A DNA stretch of 64,000 nt, taken from contig CATNEN010000005.1 in assembly GCA_950097015.1 (NCBI GenBank), positions 5,881,501 to 5,945,500 of the forward strand, given 5' to 3'. The notes beneath the pieces are model-generated. The model saw only the letters and a list, made by a program, of their open reading frames with translations, ran no database searches and had not been told where the DNA came from. Each line of letters starts with the position of its first letter. The stretch's first letter is position 1. Both the position numbers and the translations under genes were made by a program. Origin of the DNA: Macrostomum hystrix. Lineage: Eukaryota > Platyhelminthes > Macrostomidae. This document shows, in pieces, positions 11,601 through 25,200 of the stretch.

Positions 11601-14600
11601 CACAAAGTAGATGACAGCGCCGCGTGTTGCTACGGGCAGGTAAACTTGCCGAGCGGAGCTCAGTTCGCGCTCGGTGGCTGCCGCTTTGGCGACCCGCTCG
11701 GAGATCTCGGCCGACATGGCCCGGCTCTGTTCGAGGGTGCGCGGCAGGTCTTCGTCGTCCAGGATGTGACCGGTGGAGCCCTGAAGGAGGCCCAGGGTGC
11801 GGTCCTCCAGCTCGCGCAGAAGGGAGCCATCTCTGAGAATATGTTTGAGCAGGGGAGAGTTGAAGGCGGATGAGGACTTCATTCGTGTTCTCTTGTTTTC
11901 TCCCCATTCTCCCACTTTCATCACTTTATCCTTTTTTCTACAGTCCCAATTACATCACAATGTTATATTTTCTTACTATCTTAAATTTTTTTATTCTCGC
12001 ATTTTTATGTTATTCTCATAATTCATTCCTAATCTCCCATTTTCTAGCTTTTATCCCAACTTTCTTCCCATTCTCCCATTCTCTTCCTATTCTCACATTA
12101 TCTTCCCATTCACCCATTCTCTTCCCATTCTCCCATTCACCCATTCTCTTCCTATTCTCCCATTCTCTTCCTATTCCCCATTCTCTTCCTATTCTCCCAT
12201 TTACCCATTCTCTTCCCATTCTCCCATTCTCCCATTCTCTTCCTATTCTCCCATTTACCCATTCTCTTCCCATTCTCCCATTCCCCCATTATCTTTCTAT
12301 TCTCCTATTCCCTTCCCAATCTCCCATTTTCTTCCCATACTCTACATATCTTCCCATTAACCCATTCTCTTCCTATTCTCCCATTGACTCGTGAGCACTC
12401 ACTCAAACAGGTGTGTACATCTGCCCAGGCTTTCTCATCGTCAGGCAGTTGTGCACTCTTATTGTGCCTTGGAGGTTGGCCCTCAAGGGGCGTAAATTGC
12501 ACGACAAGCCCCAAAAGAATGTGGCCTCGTTGCGGATTCGAACTCAGGCACTAAACTCACCTGGCCAAAGACTCCAACAGTGCCGCTCTCTCCTGCTCCA
12601 ACTCTGGCCTCTCCTGGGCCACAACGCAAGACAATAGCTGCTCCTGTAGGCCTTCAAATGTCACGGAGAAGTTCACAATGTTAACCAGAATGCTGGCAGC
12701 CGGTAGAAAATGAGGATTATGGGCCGAGGTGCACAGGTAAAGTCTGAACCCGTCGCCATAGTCGATGTCATTCTCGCCAACCCTGATGAGTTTGTGACCG
12801 CCTCGGTGAAATATCTCTTTGCGCAGTACTGGTCCCAGTGTGGGATCAAGGGATTCGCCAACGTCTAATAGGACAACCGGTTCGCCAACACGAATTGCCC
12901 GCTCCACAGTCTGGAGTAAGGCCGGGTCTGTAGCTCTTGCCTGCTTTAAGCTGGGCTCCAAACCCTGATGAACGAATTTTAATTGAACATTTTAGACTAA
13001 GCGAATAGAAAACAGTGAAAGAACGAAGGCTACAAGAAAATCTGATTGGTGCCTTATCAATTCCTTAGATTAAACATTACCTAAACTTCACATTCTCCAA
13101 ACATAACACTCACTGAAATGTCCATTCATCAAAATGCGAAATCCATAAACTACACATTCCTTAAACTTTACATTCCGTAAACTACACATTCCTTAAACAA
13201 TAGACTCTTTAAACGACACATTCCCTAAACTACGTATCCCTAAAACTACACTTCCCTAAATTACACATTCCCTAAACTACAAATTCCTTAAACTTTACAT
13301 TCCCTAAACTACAAATTCCTTAAACTTTACATTCCCTAAACTACACACTCCCTAAACTGCACATTCCCTAAACTGCACATTCCCTAAACTACAAATTCCT
13401 TAAACTTTACATTCCCTAAACTACACATTCCCTAAACTACACACTCCCTAAACTGCACATTCCCTAAACTGCACATTCCCTAAACTACAAATTCCTTAAA
13501 CTTTACATTCCCTAAACTACAAATTCCTTAAACTTTACATTCCCTAAACTACAAATTCCTTAAGTTTTACATTCCCTAAACTACAAATTCCCTAAACTAC
13601 CCATTCCCTAAACTACACATTCCCTAAACTACCCATTCCCTAAACTACACATTCCCTAAACTACACATTCCCTAAACTTCACATTCCCTAAACTACACAT
13701 TCCCTAAACTGCACATTCCCTAAACTACACATTCCCTAAACTACACAGTCCCTAAAATACACATTACCTAAACTACACAGTCCCTAAAATACACATTACC
13801 TAAACTACACATTCCCTAAAATACACATTACCTAAACTACACATTCCCCCAAGCTGCTCATTATCTAAACTGCCATTTTCTCAAACTCATACATTAAAAA
13901 TGGCAGAATCCAAATTCCATATTTCGGCCTAAACTTAAAAGGCAAAGCATGTAGCTACTTATATATTCCCAAATGCAGCCAGTCACATTTGGGAATCAAA
14001 TTTCGCTAGAAGGATATATCAGAAGGGAATATTTACCTGCAGAAAGCGCAGACCCTGCTGCTGCGGATCGATCATAAGGCACCATCGTCGGCTCTCTCTA
14101 AGTATGACGGCATTCTCAGCCGAATTGGCGTCCCTAGGCAAGCCGCGGTTCTGCCAATCCAACAGATCGTTCGGCGTAGTCTGACAGCCAACGAAACTGA
14201 AGTCCTCGGTCAGCGGAACGCCCCGATCTAGGCACATCTGGCACCAACGCTGCGTTGTCGCCTGTCGATAAGGAGCCGTCAGAGCGCCGAAATAAGCCAC
14301 GGCACCAGCAGACAACAGGGTGTCTCCAGACAGGGTCCTCAGTCTCAGCCGCAGACTGTCTATGGCCTCCTCCCAGCGCTGTCGTTCTCCGCCCAAAGCG
14401 GCGGTGAGCAGGCCGGCTCGCTTCAGACGAGCCCCAGTCTGGACAAGGCGCTGTTTGAGGCTCTCTCGTTCCGCAACGCTAGCGTCGCAGTCTTTCTGCA
14501 GCGCTGCCAATTGTTGCACAATCAAGCCAAGACGCTTCTGTTTCACTTCCAGATTGCTTCTAGCGATGGCCAATGCTTTCTTGGCCTCTTCAACTTTGCG

Positions 14601-17600
14601 CTGCTTGGGAACAATCATGTTCTGCACGTCGTGATAATGCTCCAAGGCTAGAACCCAGGTGCAAATAGATTGACAGGCTCGAGACACGAGACCAGCTTGC
14701 TCAGGCTTGAAATTAGCCTGCCTAGTGAATCGCTTCAATTGTCGGAACACCTTCGGTGGTATGGCGTCCTTGTCTAGTGAAACCATGCGAGACAGAAAGT
14801 GCGGATCCGTCAGCAACTGTTTGCTAGTTTTCCACGGATTGGCAGCATCTGGCTTCACGCCGAGCAGGACGCTCACGGAGCCCATGACCTGAAGTACCAG
14901 ATCTGGTGGATTTGTGTACACCCTGACCTCGGCTATGTCCTGCTTCTGAAGAGCGTCCAGGGCTCTAACAGCCTCCTGTAGCGCTGGTATCACAGAGTCC
15001 AAATCCTGCTGACACTCCAGAGCGTAGCGTTCAACAATTTCCGCCTCCTGTTGCATGACAGATTCCTCTTGAACCACTGTTAGCCGAACCTGTTCAACAG
15101 CCAGCTGGTCTAGCCGCAGATCGGCCAGCATTTGCTCAGTCTCACGAGCTTTGGCTTCAATCTGCGGTCCAAGTAGGACCAGATCCTCCTGCATGGTCAC
15201 TACTAGACGGTCGGATTCGTCAAGCTGACGAAGGCCGCGTGTCAAACGGTCCCTGAATTAGGTAAAATTACAAATTAAACTGATTAGCAACTTGAGAAAC
15301 AATACTCACTGACTGCGTGAGTAAGGAAATTAAATAAATACACATGGCACCTATTACCTAAAGCTGATCTACAACCCTCAAAAAACTAAATTATCCCCAA
15401 AAACTGCATATCTTTTTTAGTTACAACAATGGCCAGGTAAGAAAAATGGCCATCTAAGATGGAACCTTATCTCCAGATGATTCCCCATGGACTGGGGAAG
15501 GGGACAACGGAACCGCGCGAGTTTATATTTTACCACAGCCATTTCTAAAAAAAACACTTGACAAAAACTATTTATTTGACAAAAATAATAACCTGTTTCC
15601 TTCAAATTTCGTTCTACTCTCCAGCATCATCTTGCTGAATGTCTTGATGAACTCCATATAGCTACTCGGTGTCACATAGTAGGGCCGTTTAGTCTCTTCA
15701 TAGAATCTCTTGCCGATAGTCTCCATGTCCCGATGAAATGTGACGCACAATTTGCAGATCTCCGGTTTGAGGACCTGTGAATAAAGGATTTATGAGAGGG
15801 AGTCAGTGGCAGGACGGTTAACGCATTTGCCTCTCGCACCAAGGTCCGTGAGCTCGATTCGTCGGCAAGGCAACATTTAATTGGGGTGCAGCCGCGGAGA
15901 GAAGTCTTGGGGGCTTGTCATGCAATTTACCACGAATTGAGGGCCAACCTCCAAGGCACAGTGAGAGTGTACACTGCCTGACGATGAGAAAGTCAGGGCA
16001 GATTTACACACCTGTGTGAGTGTGTGCTCAGGAGTCAGTGGAGTGGGCAGAATTGCCTCCTCGGTGGCCGCCGAGTCTGACACTTGGTCTAGTGTCACCA
16101 AACGATGTGCCATTGCCCGCAGCCTCCTACTATTACTATTATTTTTTATTATATTACTAAAGTATTTATGATATTTGTGAAACTTTAAACAGAAATAACA
16201 AATACAGCACAATTATTATTTACAATGAACTCACAGTATCAGCCCCGGTGAATTCTTCCTGCTCAAAGTAGACTTCAGCAACGGAGAGCATTGCTTCAGG
16301 ACTCCACGGATCGAACCAGTCGATTGTGGTGCAGTTAATCAGCGATGGGTTTGCTCGGCAACGCTGCCTGAATCTGTCGCCCAATGGACTCAAAGTGAGC
16401 ACCACGTGCAGATTCCGACGCACCCGGTCGAGAAAGAACGCGTACAGCTCCTCGCGATTGTCCTGAACGCCAGCTGAACTGGCTTCACCCTTCAGATTGA
16501 TGAAAACTCCTTCGAGCTCTTCAGCGTCGAATAGATCTGGGACGTCGCCAGAGTTTAGGATGGAGTTGATGTCCTCTAGGAAGGCTTCGTTGACAATGTC
16601 CGCGTCAGTTAGCAGGAACACAGTGCCGGAGTTCTGTACAGCGGATCGCACAAAGGCAGCTTTGAGATCGGCTCGAAAATCTTGCAGCTGATAGTTGCGA
16701 GTCAGCCTGGGCCTGGACACACGAGCTCTGGCGATGCTGGCCGCCATGCGAACCGTCGACGTCTTGCCTGTTCCATCGATGCCGATCAGCAGTAGGTGAC
16801 CTCGCGGCTGGCCAAGCACTCGAACAGCTCGCACAATGTGCTCCATGGCTTCTTTAAAGAACACAAACTGTTGATCGTCGCCGACAGCGCTGCCACCGTC
16901 GCCATCAACCTCTTGAACTCGCTGCTTCATGTGCAGATCCTCCAGCGCCTGTCTCAATCGGCGCAGATCCCTCACCGGCGCGTAGGGCGCGTTCCTGACC
17001 GCTTCGTCGGCAGCGCCACCGGCCCGGCCTCCGGAAGTTTCCCCTGCCGACGGATCCAGGAATCTAGCGAACATGAGCGTCTGGGAGCTCAAAGCTTCAC
17101 CGGTGTGACGCAGCTTTAACTGCTGACGCAGTTCGTCAGCCAGATGAGCAAAGAATACGCTTCGATCCTCAGGTGTGCACAGACGGTCGTGAAGGACTCG
17201 GGTGGACTCGTGCACAAACAGATCGATGCACGCCTCGCGACTGGTTATCACCTGGCGATTGTTGGGTCAGAGAATTACCATAGATAGTCAAGTAAAGAAC
17301 GCAAGGATGTCGTTAATATACGATCTTTAACTGCCAGAAAATGTTTTTTTTGTTAATTGTCAACTTACCTTCTCGCTAGCCATGTAGAATCCTTCAACAA
17401 CCTTGGTGAGGTCCCTGAGGTTGTAGGTGTAGTGCAGCTTGGCAGGCGTCGGTTTAAGCGCAGTCCGCAGTCGATAGTACAAATTGATAGCGCAGCTAAC
17501 CATGCTTAGCATGAGGTCGCGAATCTCAACGTGAAAATCGCGATCCTGAAGGAAACGACCAAGCTGGACGTGGTAGATGTGCTGCAGAGAACGACTCGAG

Positions 17601-20600
17601 GGTAGAGGCAGCGACAGAAGGCTGTGAATGTGAGGCGAGTGTGGCGATGCACTTTTAAAATCTGCATAAATTGGGTTTCACATGCCATAAATCTATAGAG
17701 CCATATTATCTCACCTGAAGTGTCGAAGCAGCCTAGGCGACATCGGATGTCGACCGCCGCCAGAAGGTCCGCAGGCGGCCAGCAGGACGGTGTCAACCAC
17801 ACTTCGCCAGCTCAGCCTCTGCAAGTCGTAGAACCCGCCAAGATCCAGGAACTGTCTCAACAGTTCAATGGGCGCCTGAGTGCCGAACTCGTCCGGCAGG
17901 GGCATGTTCAAGTCGTCGATGAAGATCACCATTCGACGACCTTTCCGAGGTCCGAGAACGTCTCGACTGCGTTTCACCAGCCGGCCAGAGATTTGCGACT
18001 GCAGACGAGCAGGCTTGGTCTGGGCGGTGAACTCGAAAGTGGTGTACAGCAGGCTGTGCTCTAGACCCTGCTTCTCCGTCTGGGTGCCGTCTGTCAATTT
18101 TGATTGGATTAAAAAACTACCTTTTTAGAGAACTATAAGATTAAAATCTGTATCACTTTATAACGACAGTTCATTAAATGATTCAAATGTTTGTTAATCC
18201 AACAAGTTTTTTGGTGCGAGTTTGAAATATCTAAGTTTTATTGCTCAAACTTTCTAGTACCAATTAGTACCAATTAAAACAAATGTGCTATCTTTGAATA
18301 TGCCGCTAATGTATGCGTGTAGTTTTTTTGGCAACAAAGTGACGAGACAGTAAAAAATGAAAGTTTATAAAAACAGCAAAACAAACAAATCTATTGTTGT
18401 TAGAAAATTAATTCCAATGAGAATTCGAGTACACAAGAAACAAAAGTTCAAACCGCAAACGAAAAAAATATTACAGAAAGAACGAAAACATAAAACGCAC
18501 TGCCGTGTCGCGTTAGTTGCTGTGCTAATTTACATGAACGGTATTCCGTAAAAACTACCAATCGTGTAGAAGTAATAAAACAAATAAATTCTACTAAAAC
18601 TGAGCTAAATTTACCCAAATCCAAATCTTCAATGCTGGTAAATGGTCGAATTTCCGCTAGAAAAATGAGTGTAAAAATCCGCAGAGACTTGTTAAAAAAC
18701 GAATTATCAAAGCTTTCTTTAAGACAAGCAACACCAGAAACACATTTCGCGCTGTTAGCCAGAATACGAGTAAAACACAATGAGAATGCGATGAGCTGGT
18801 TAGTTCGCATGAAATCACACACACAATGATAATAACATAACTAATGACAGAATCAAAATCACAACAATAGTGAAATCCTTTACTTTCTTGCAATACTATT
18901 TTCTGTTTAAATGAATTTTTTTCTTCACTTACAAAGGAATGACTGTTGTTGAACTGGAAATAAATAATAATTTTTAACTTGTATTTATCATATCAGAAAA
19001 TAACACGAGGTAAGTAAACAAGCAAATTTGAAAGAATTTTGATCACTTACTATCGCTATCATCATCGCCATCTCCTGTTAGAGCTCTCAGACTTTCCAAT
19101 AATCCAGTAGATTTCTCCGAATAGCTTAACACTTGGCCAAGCACCGATTTGCCTTGCGTTGACGCTCCGTTTGGTTCGGCTAGTCTTTTTAGTAGCGCCC
19201 TTAGAAGGGCCGTTTTACCAACCCCGGATTCGCCAACTAGCAGTACTGGACTGCGACCAACCAATAGTAGAGCTGTTAGAAAGGAATAACGGATTGTGTC
19301 GATGGTGGCTACCAACTCGGGTTGTGTTGACCGGCGTGCGACAGTGCCAGAAGAAGCACCTGAGCTCATCCCACCGCTGCCACCACCGAGTACAGATGTA
19401 GCCCGTTCAACTAGGCTGCTAGAACTCGGCACAAGATTCTCCCAGGGCAGGAAGCTGCCAGATTCTAGGTCGACAAAGTAGCCAAAAATGTTGCGACTAG
19501 CCGACGGTAGTCGGACACCGAGCGGCGGCTCGGTGTCAAACAGCTCGTGCACCAGATTGTCGAACTCGTCTGCCACGTCTTCTATGGGCCTTTTGACGCC
19601 AGCATCTGCACCGCCGGCGCCTTTCAGGCTGGCAATGTCGATGTCCATCTCTTCCTGACGATTCAAATTGCCGCCAAATGCCCAAGTGTAGGCAAAGACA
19701 AACAGTTTGCCGAGTAGGTTCTTCAGTTCCTTCGGGTTTTTCTCCAGGTAGTATTGCTTGCCCCTGTGCAAAGAAAGTGAAAAAAATGAAGAAGTGACAA
19801 AAAAATATAATTTGATATTTGAACACTGATTGATAGATTACTAATCGAAGTGAAAAGTGAAAAGTATAAAAACACGGAAACTAAAGTTAAATAAAATGAT
19901 AAGCGATACATTACGTACAGAACTCTGACTTAAGAACCGATAATCATTTACGATTTTGCGAAACTAAAATATGCAGAGAAAAACAGAAAAACAGAAGATT
20001 AATAATTCAGAAGGAAATTACATTCAAGAAGGTTATCCATATTCGGAAAAAAAATCTTACAATTGTCGCAATTTCGGCTTCGACAGTTGCGGTTTATTCA
20101 TTTGGATTTTGCTGAAAATGTCATTTTAAAATGCCGATTTACAGTGTACTGGGAGAAAATAGGAATCACGTGGTTGATAATGATTAAATTATTTTAAAAC
20201 CTGCCATTTGTTTCAAAAGTTAGCCATTTTATTTATATTAATATTTGGCTACAAGGTTACAAATAACCTATAGCGATAGTTATTGAAGAAATAAATCAAT
20301 GTGTCTTTGTTGCCAGGTGTAGTCAGTTAGTACAAAATCAAAGAAATGGTCCTTACTCAGCTTGTCCGGCTGCATTCGAGCCGCTACCCGCAGCTGCATC
20401 GCCAATGCGACTGCCAGCCAGTCGAGCGCTGCCGCGACCTCCGGAGACGTCAGACACAACGCCAGTCGTACCAACTCCGGCAGCCCCGGTCGATGCCACA
20501 GCGTCGGGCGCGCCAAAGCCTCCGTGATCCGTCATGAAATTGAGCAAAGCCGACATCAGATGGCACAGCGTCTGGACTGGACCAAGCTCTGGCGCGCGGA

Positions 20601-22206
20601 TCAACTGATGCTGCTGCTTCTCGCGCAGGAATGCCAATCCCCGACCGACACTGCGCTCCATCAGGTCCAGCAGGTGTTTTCTACCGCTGTCTGGCAGCTC
20701 TTTAGGCAGCCGGGCAGTCCAGGTGCGGGCGTAGGGTCGCCAGCCCAGCTGCACCGGGTCCATGTAGACCATTGCGCAGCGACTAATCGTAGCCGGCGAT
20801 GCTTGAGCCAGCGAGTCAACTTCAAACAACAAGCGAACCGACTGCGTCAGTGCGACCCGCTCGCCCGAGGCCAGACAGAGTACTTTGGTATCGTCCAGCA
20901 CCGTATTGAGATTTTCAACCCACAGGGTGTCAACGGGACCGTCTAGGACGAGCCAACGCCAGTCTGATTCAGTTAGGTTAGGTTCGAGGTTAGTTAACAG
21001 TAGGAAATTTTTTAGCAGCTTCCGAAAGGAGCAACGCAAGCAAACGAAACAAAAAACTTTTATCTAGACGAACTGCTAGACCTTCAACAAGTAGCACAAG
21101 CCGAATATGGACACCCTGAAGTAAAATTCTCCAATTTCGCTGATCACGCCTCAATACAGGAACACAGGACCCTCACCTAGTCTGTCAACCAATCAGTCGC
21201 CACCCTGACGAAGTCAGCACCGTCAGTAGTGTACCTACAGCTGGCTATGGAGTCCCTAAAGATAATGTTGATAAAGGTAGGTGAGTGACCGCCGAAGACG
21301 GAGATGATGCAGGCACATTCGGGTGACATGCTGATAAATTTTGAAGGCCTGGCAATTGGCCGCACAGTGCAAATTCGCGTACAGGGGTGTATGAAATACA
21401 CTAGCTCTTATGGGAAAAATCAGACCTTCGGCTAGAACCATTGAATATCTCGTCGGTCTAAAGAGATGACGACATGATTTTTGTTTCAGAAGATACGCAA
21501 CAAAAAGTTGGTCCGTGCTGTTGAGTTTCGTGTGCTTGCGTTGCTCCGTTCGGGTGCAGCACAAAAAATTGTCATGGGGAAATCCCCCTGCTACTTCTAC
21601 TGGTAATCGGAAACAAAACAACTATTCGACTAATGAATGAAAGCGCGCTAGAAATCACCTTGATAAGGCAGGGATTTTTCAACTTGTCTGTCAGCGTCAC
21701 TCTTGGCACTAGCAGTCTTGCCAGCTCGGCTGCTCTCCGCCGCATTGCTGACTGCATCGTCGGCATCTTCGTCAGCCGGGGCCGGGGTGCCAGTCTCTGA
21801 CGACACGGCGGAATCTGAGCGACCAATCTGAAATAGAGAATAAGTCCTGACATCTTGGGGGCTTGTTGTGCGACTTACTCACTTACCTGAGCGAGAGTGT
21901 GCTCAGAATTCAGCGGAACGGGCAAAAAACAGCCCCCCCATTGACTGTATTATTAGATTAATTTCGACAACAAAGAGTGGTGCGTGGCAGAGAGAGAGAG
22001 GCTTGAGAGACTGTATACACTGCCTGACGAAGAGAAAGTCAGAGCAGATGTACACACCTATGCGAGTGTGTGCTCAGGAGAATTGCCTCCTGGCTGGCTG
22101 CGGGTTCACTGTCATCATGCGAATTCGAGAATTATTATCATTTTTTAAAATAAAAATCTAGAGAAAAAGTTAGTTAATCTTACGTTTGGTGTCTCTGCAG
22201 ACTGCG

Positions 22207-22249
<43 letters not shown>

Positions 22250-25200
22250 ATTCTCAGCTTTGGTAAACTTTCTAACAATATTAGCCACAAGGCCGTCGGT
22301 CCATTCGAATGTGTTGGCGTCTGTGCAGCCGAACAGTTCGCCAAGTTGGACGCACTTCGGATTGAGAACCACGTGCTCCACGTGGGCCTTTCTCGGTTTC
22401 TGAGCGACGTTTCCAAAAAATCGTTCGATTTGAATTAGAAACATTTAAAAACCAATTAGAGCAGGGGTTGGCAACCTTATATACCCCGCGGGCTAAAGAG
22501 AGAATCTTAGAGACGACGGCGGGCCGCATGAAGAAAGGGGAGAGATGAGACAGGAGAGATCAGACAGGTGAGAGATCAGACACAGGAGAGATCAGACAGG
22601 TGAGAGATGAGACAAAGGAGAGATCAGACACAGGAGAGATCAGACACAGGAGAGATCAGACACAGGAGAGATCAGACAGGTGAGAGATGAGACGGAGGAG
22701 ATAAGACGCAAGAGAGATGAGACGGGGGAGAGATGAGACAGGCTGGGAGAGATGAGACGGGGGAGAGATGAGACAGGCTGGGAGAAATGAGACAGGCTGG
22801 GAGAGATGAGACAGGGGAGAGATGAGACAGGCTGGGAGAGATGAGGCAGGGGAGAGATGAGATAGGGGAGGGATGAGACAGGGGAGAGGTGAGATAGGGA
22901 GGGATAGAACAGGGGAGGGATAAGACAGGGGAGAGGTGAGACAGGGGAGAGATGAGATAGGGTGTACTGTAGAGTAGGTGTTAGGAGGAGGTAATGGCCG
23001 GATTTGGGAGCTTCGAGGACCGCATTGGGCCCGCGGGCCGGAGGTTGCCGGCCACTGAATTAGAGGTACTCTTACTTAGAAGTATTAGCAAAGTTTTAAC
23101 AGCACAGACCATGGCTATCAAGGGTGTTTTAAATACCCATTTTTTCTTAATCTCACAAACTATTCAACCAATCGCGATGAAAATCTTTTTTACTGCTGTT
23201 CAGAGCATCCTCATCGGAAAAGTACATCAAGACCAATTGAAAAGGTCTTTTCTCTATAAAGTCTGTACACTATTTTAAATATTTTTTCAACTTTTAATAA
23301 TAGACTCTAAAACTAAAAAATAAACTTTTTTAGTAGATAATAAGCAAGATCAAGCATGCATAATACAAAGAATAGGCACTATCATAAGTAGTCTAGTAAG
23401 CAAGTGACTTTAATATATTTTTTATAAAGAAAATGGACAGAAGTTAGTAAATAATATTATGGAAGACAAGCAATAAGAAATTAAGATAATATAATTTCTA
23501 AACAAAGCAGCAAATAAGTTTAGTATACCGATTCATCAGTTCTAGAAGAACTAGCAGCAGCAGCTGCTGCTTTCCTTCTGCCGGAAGATCTTTTTGATTT
23601 TGCCGACTGATTGTTGTTTAATAAAAAAACAGAAAATTATCAACACTTTTAAGATGAAAAATAGGCCCTTCAAATACCAGAAGATAGATTGATTTGTGAA
23701 ATTTGAAACTCACCTGTACCGGAGTCTGATTGCGATCTAACACCGCAGCAGCAGCCGCGCTAGCCTCCGCCCTAGCAACCACACCGGGCAGCAGGCCGAG
23801 TGCTTTGAACAAAATTAATCTGGTCGCCGTCTTACCGCCGCAGGTGGGTCCGACTAGCATTACACCGTGCCTGACTAGCAGCTGTTTATAGAGCTGGTGC
23901 ACTTTAGTCACCTGAGACTCCCAGATCTGTAGGCCCAGCTCCTGGCAGCTCTGGCGAATCGCCACCTTCATAGGTGAGAGGGGTGATTGGAAACTGCTGA
24001 AGAAACTGACAATGAGTCAGGCGATTCTTGGGACGATTCCAAACCACTCAGAAACTGTTGAAGAAACTGACAATGAGTCAAGCGATTTTTGGGAAGATTC
24101 CAAACCACTCAGAAACTGCCGAAGAAACTGACAATGAGTCAGGCGATTCTTGGGAAGATTCCAAACCACTCAGAGACTGCTGAAGAAACTGACAATGAGT
24201 CAGGCGATTCTTGGGAAGATTCCAAACCACTTGGAAACTGCTGAAGAAACTGGCAAGGAGTCAAGCGATTCTTGGGAAGATTCCAAACCACTCAGAAACT
24301 GCTGAAGAAACTGACAATGAGTCAGGCGATTCTTGGGAAGATTCCAAACCACTCAGAAACTGCTGAAGAAACTGACAATGAGTCAAGCGATTCTTGGGAA
24401 GATTCCAAACCACTCGGAAACTGCTGAAGAAACTGACAAAAAGTCAAGCGATTCTTGGGAAGATTCCAAATTACTTGGAAACTGCTGAAGAAACTGGCAA
24501 GGAGTCAAGAAATTCTCGGGAAGATTCCAAACTACTTGGAAACTGCTCAAGAAATTGACAAGGAGTCAAGCGATTCTTGGGAAGATTCCAAACCACTTGG
24601 AAACTGCTAAAGAAGCTGAGAATGGAATCAAGCGCTTCTTGGGAAGATTCCAAACTACTTGGAAACTGCTCAAGAAATTGACAAGGAGTCAAGCGATTCT
24701 TGGGAAGATTCCAAACCACTTGGAAACTGCTAAAGAAGCTGAGAATGGAATCAAGCGCTTCTTGGGAAGATTCCAAACTACTTGGAAACTGCTGAAGATA
24801 CTGGCAAGGACTCAAGCGATTCTTGGGAAGATTCCAAACCACTCAGAAACTGCTGAAGAAACTGACAATGAGTCAGGCGATTCTTGGGAAGATTCCAAAC
24901 CACTCAGAAACTGCTGAAGAAACTGACAATGAGTCAAGCGATTCTTGGGAAGATTCAAAACTACTTGGAAACTGCTGAAGAAACTGACAATGAGTCAGGC
25001 GATTCTTGGGAAGATTCCAAACCACTCAGAAACTGCTGAAGAAACTGACAATGAGTCAAGCGATTCTTGGGAAGATTCAAAACTACTTGGAAACTGCTGA
25101 AGAAACTGACAATGAGTCAGGCGATTCTTGGGAAGATTCCAAACCACTCGGAAACTGCTCAAGAAACTGACAATGAGTCAAGCGATTCTTGGGAAGATTC

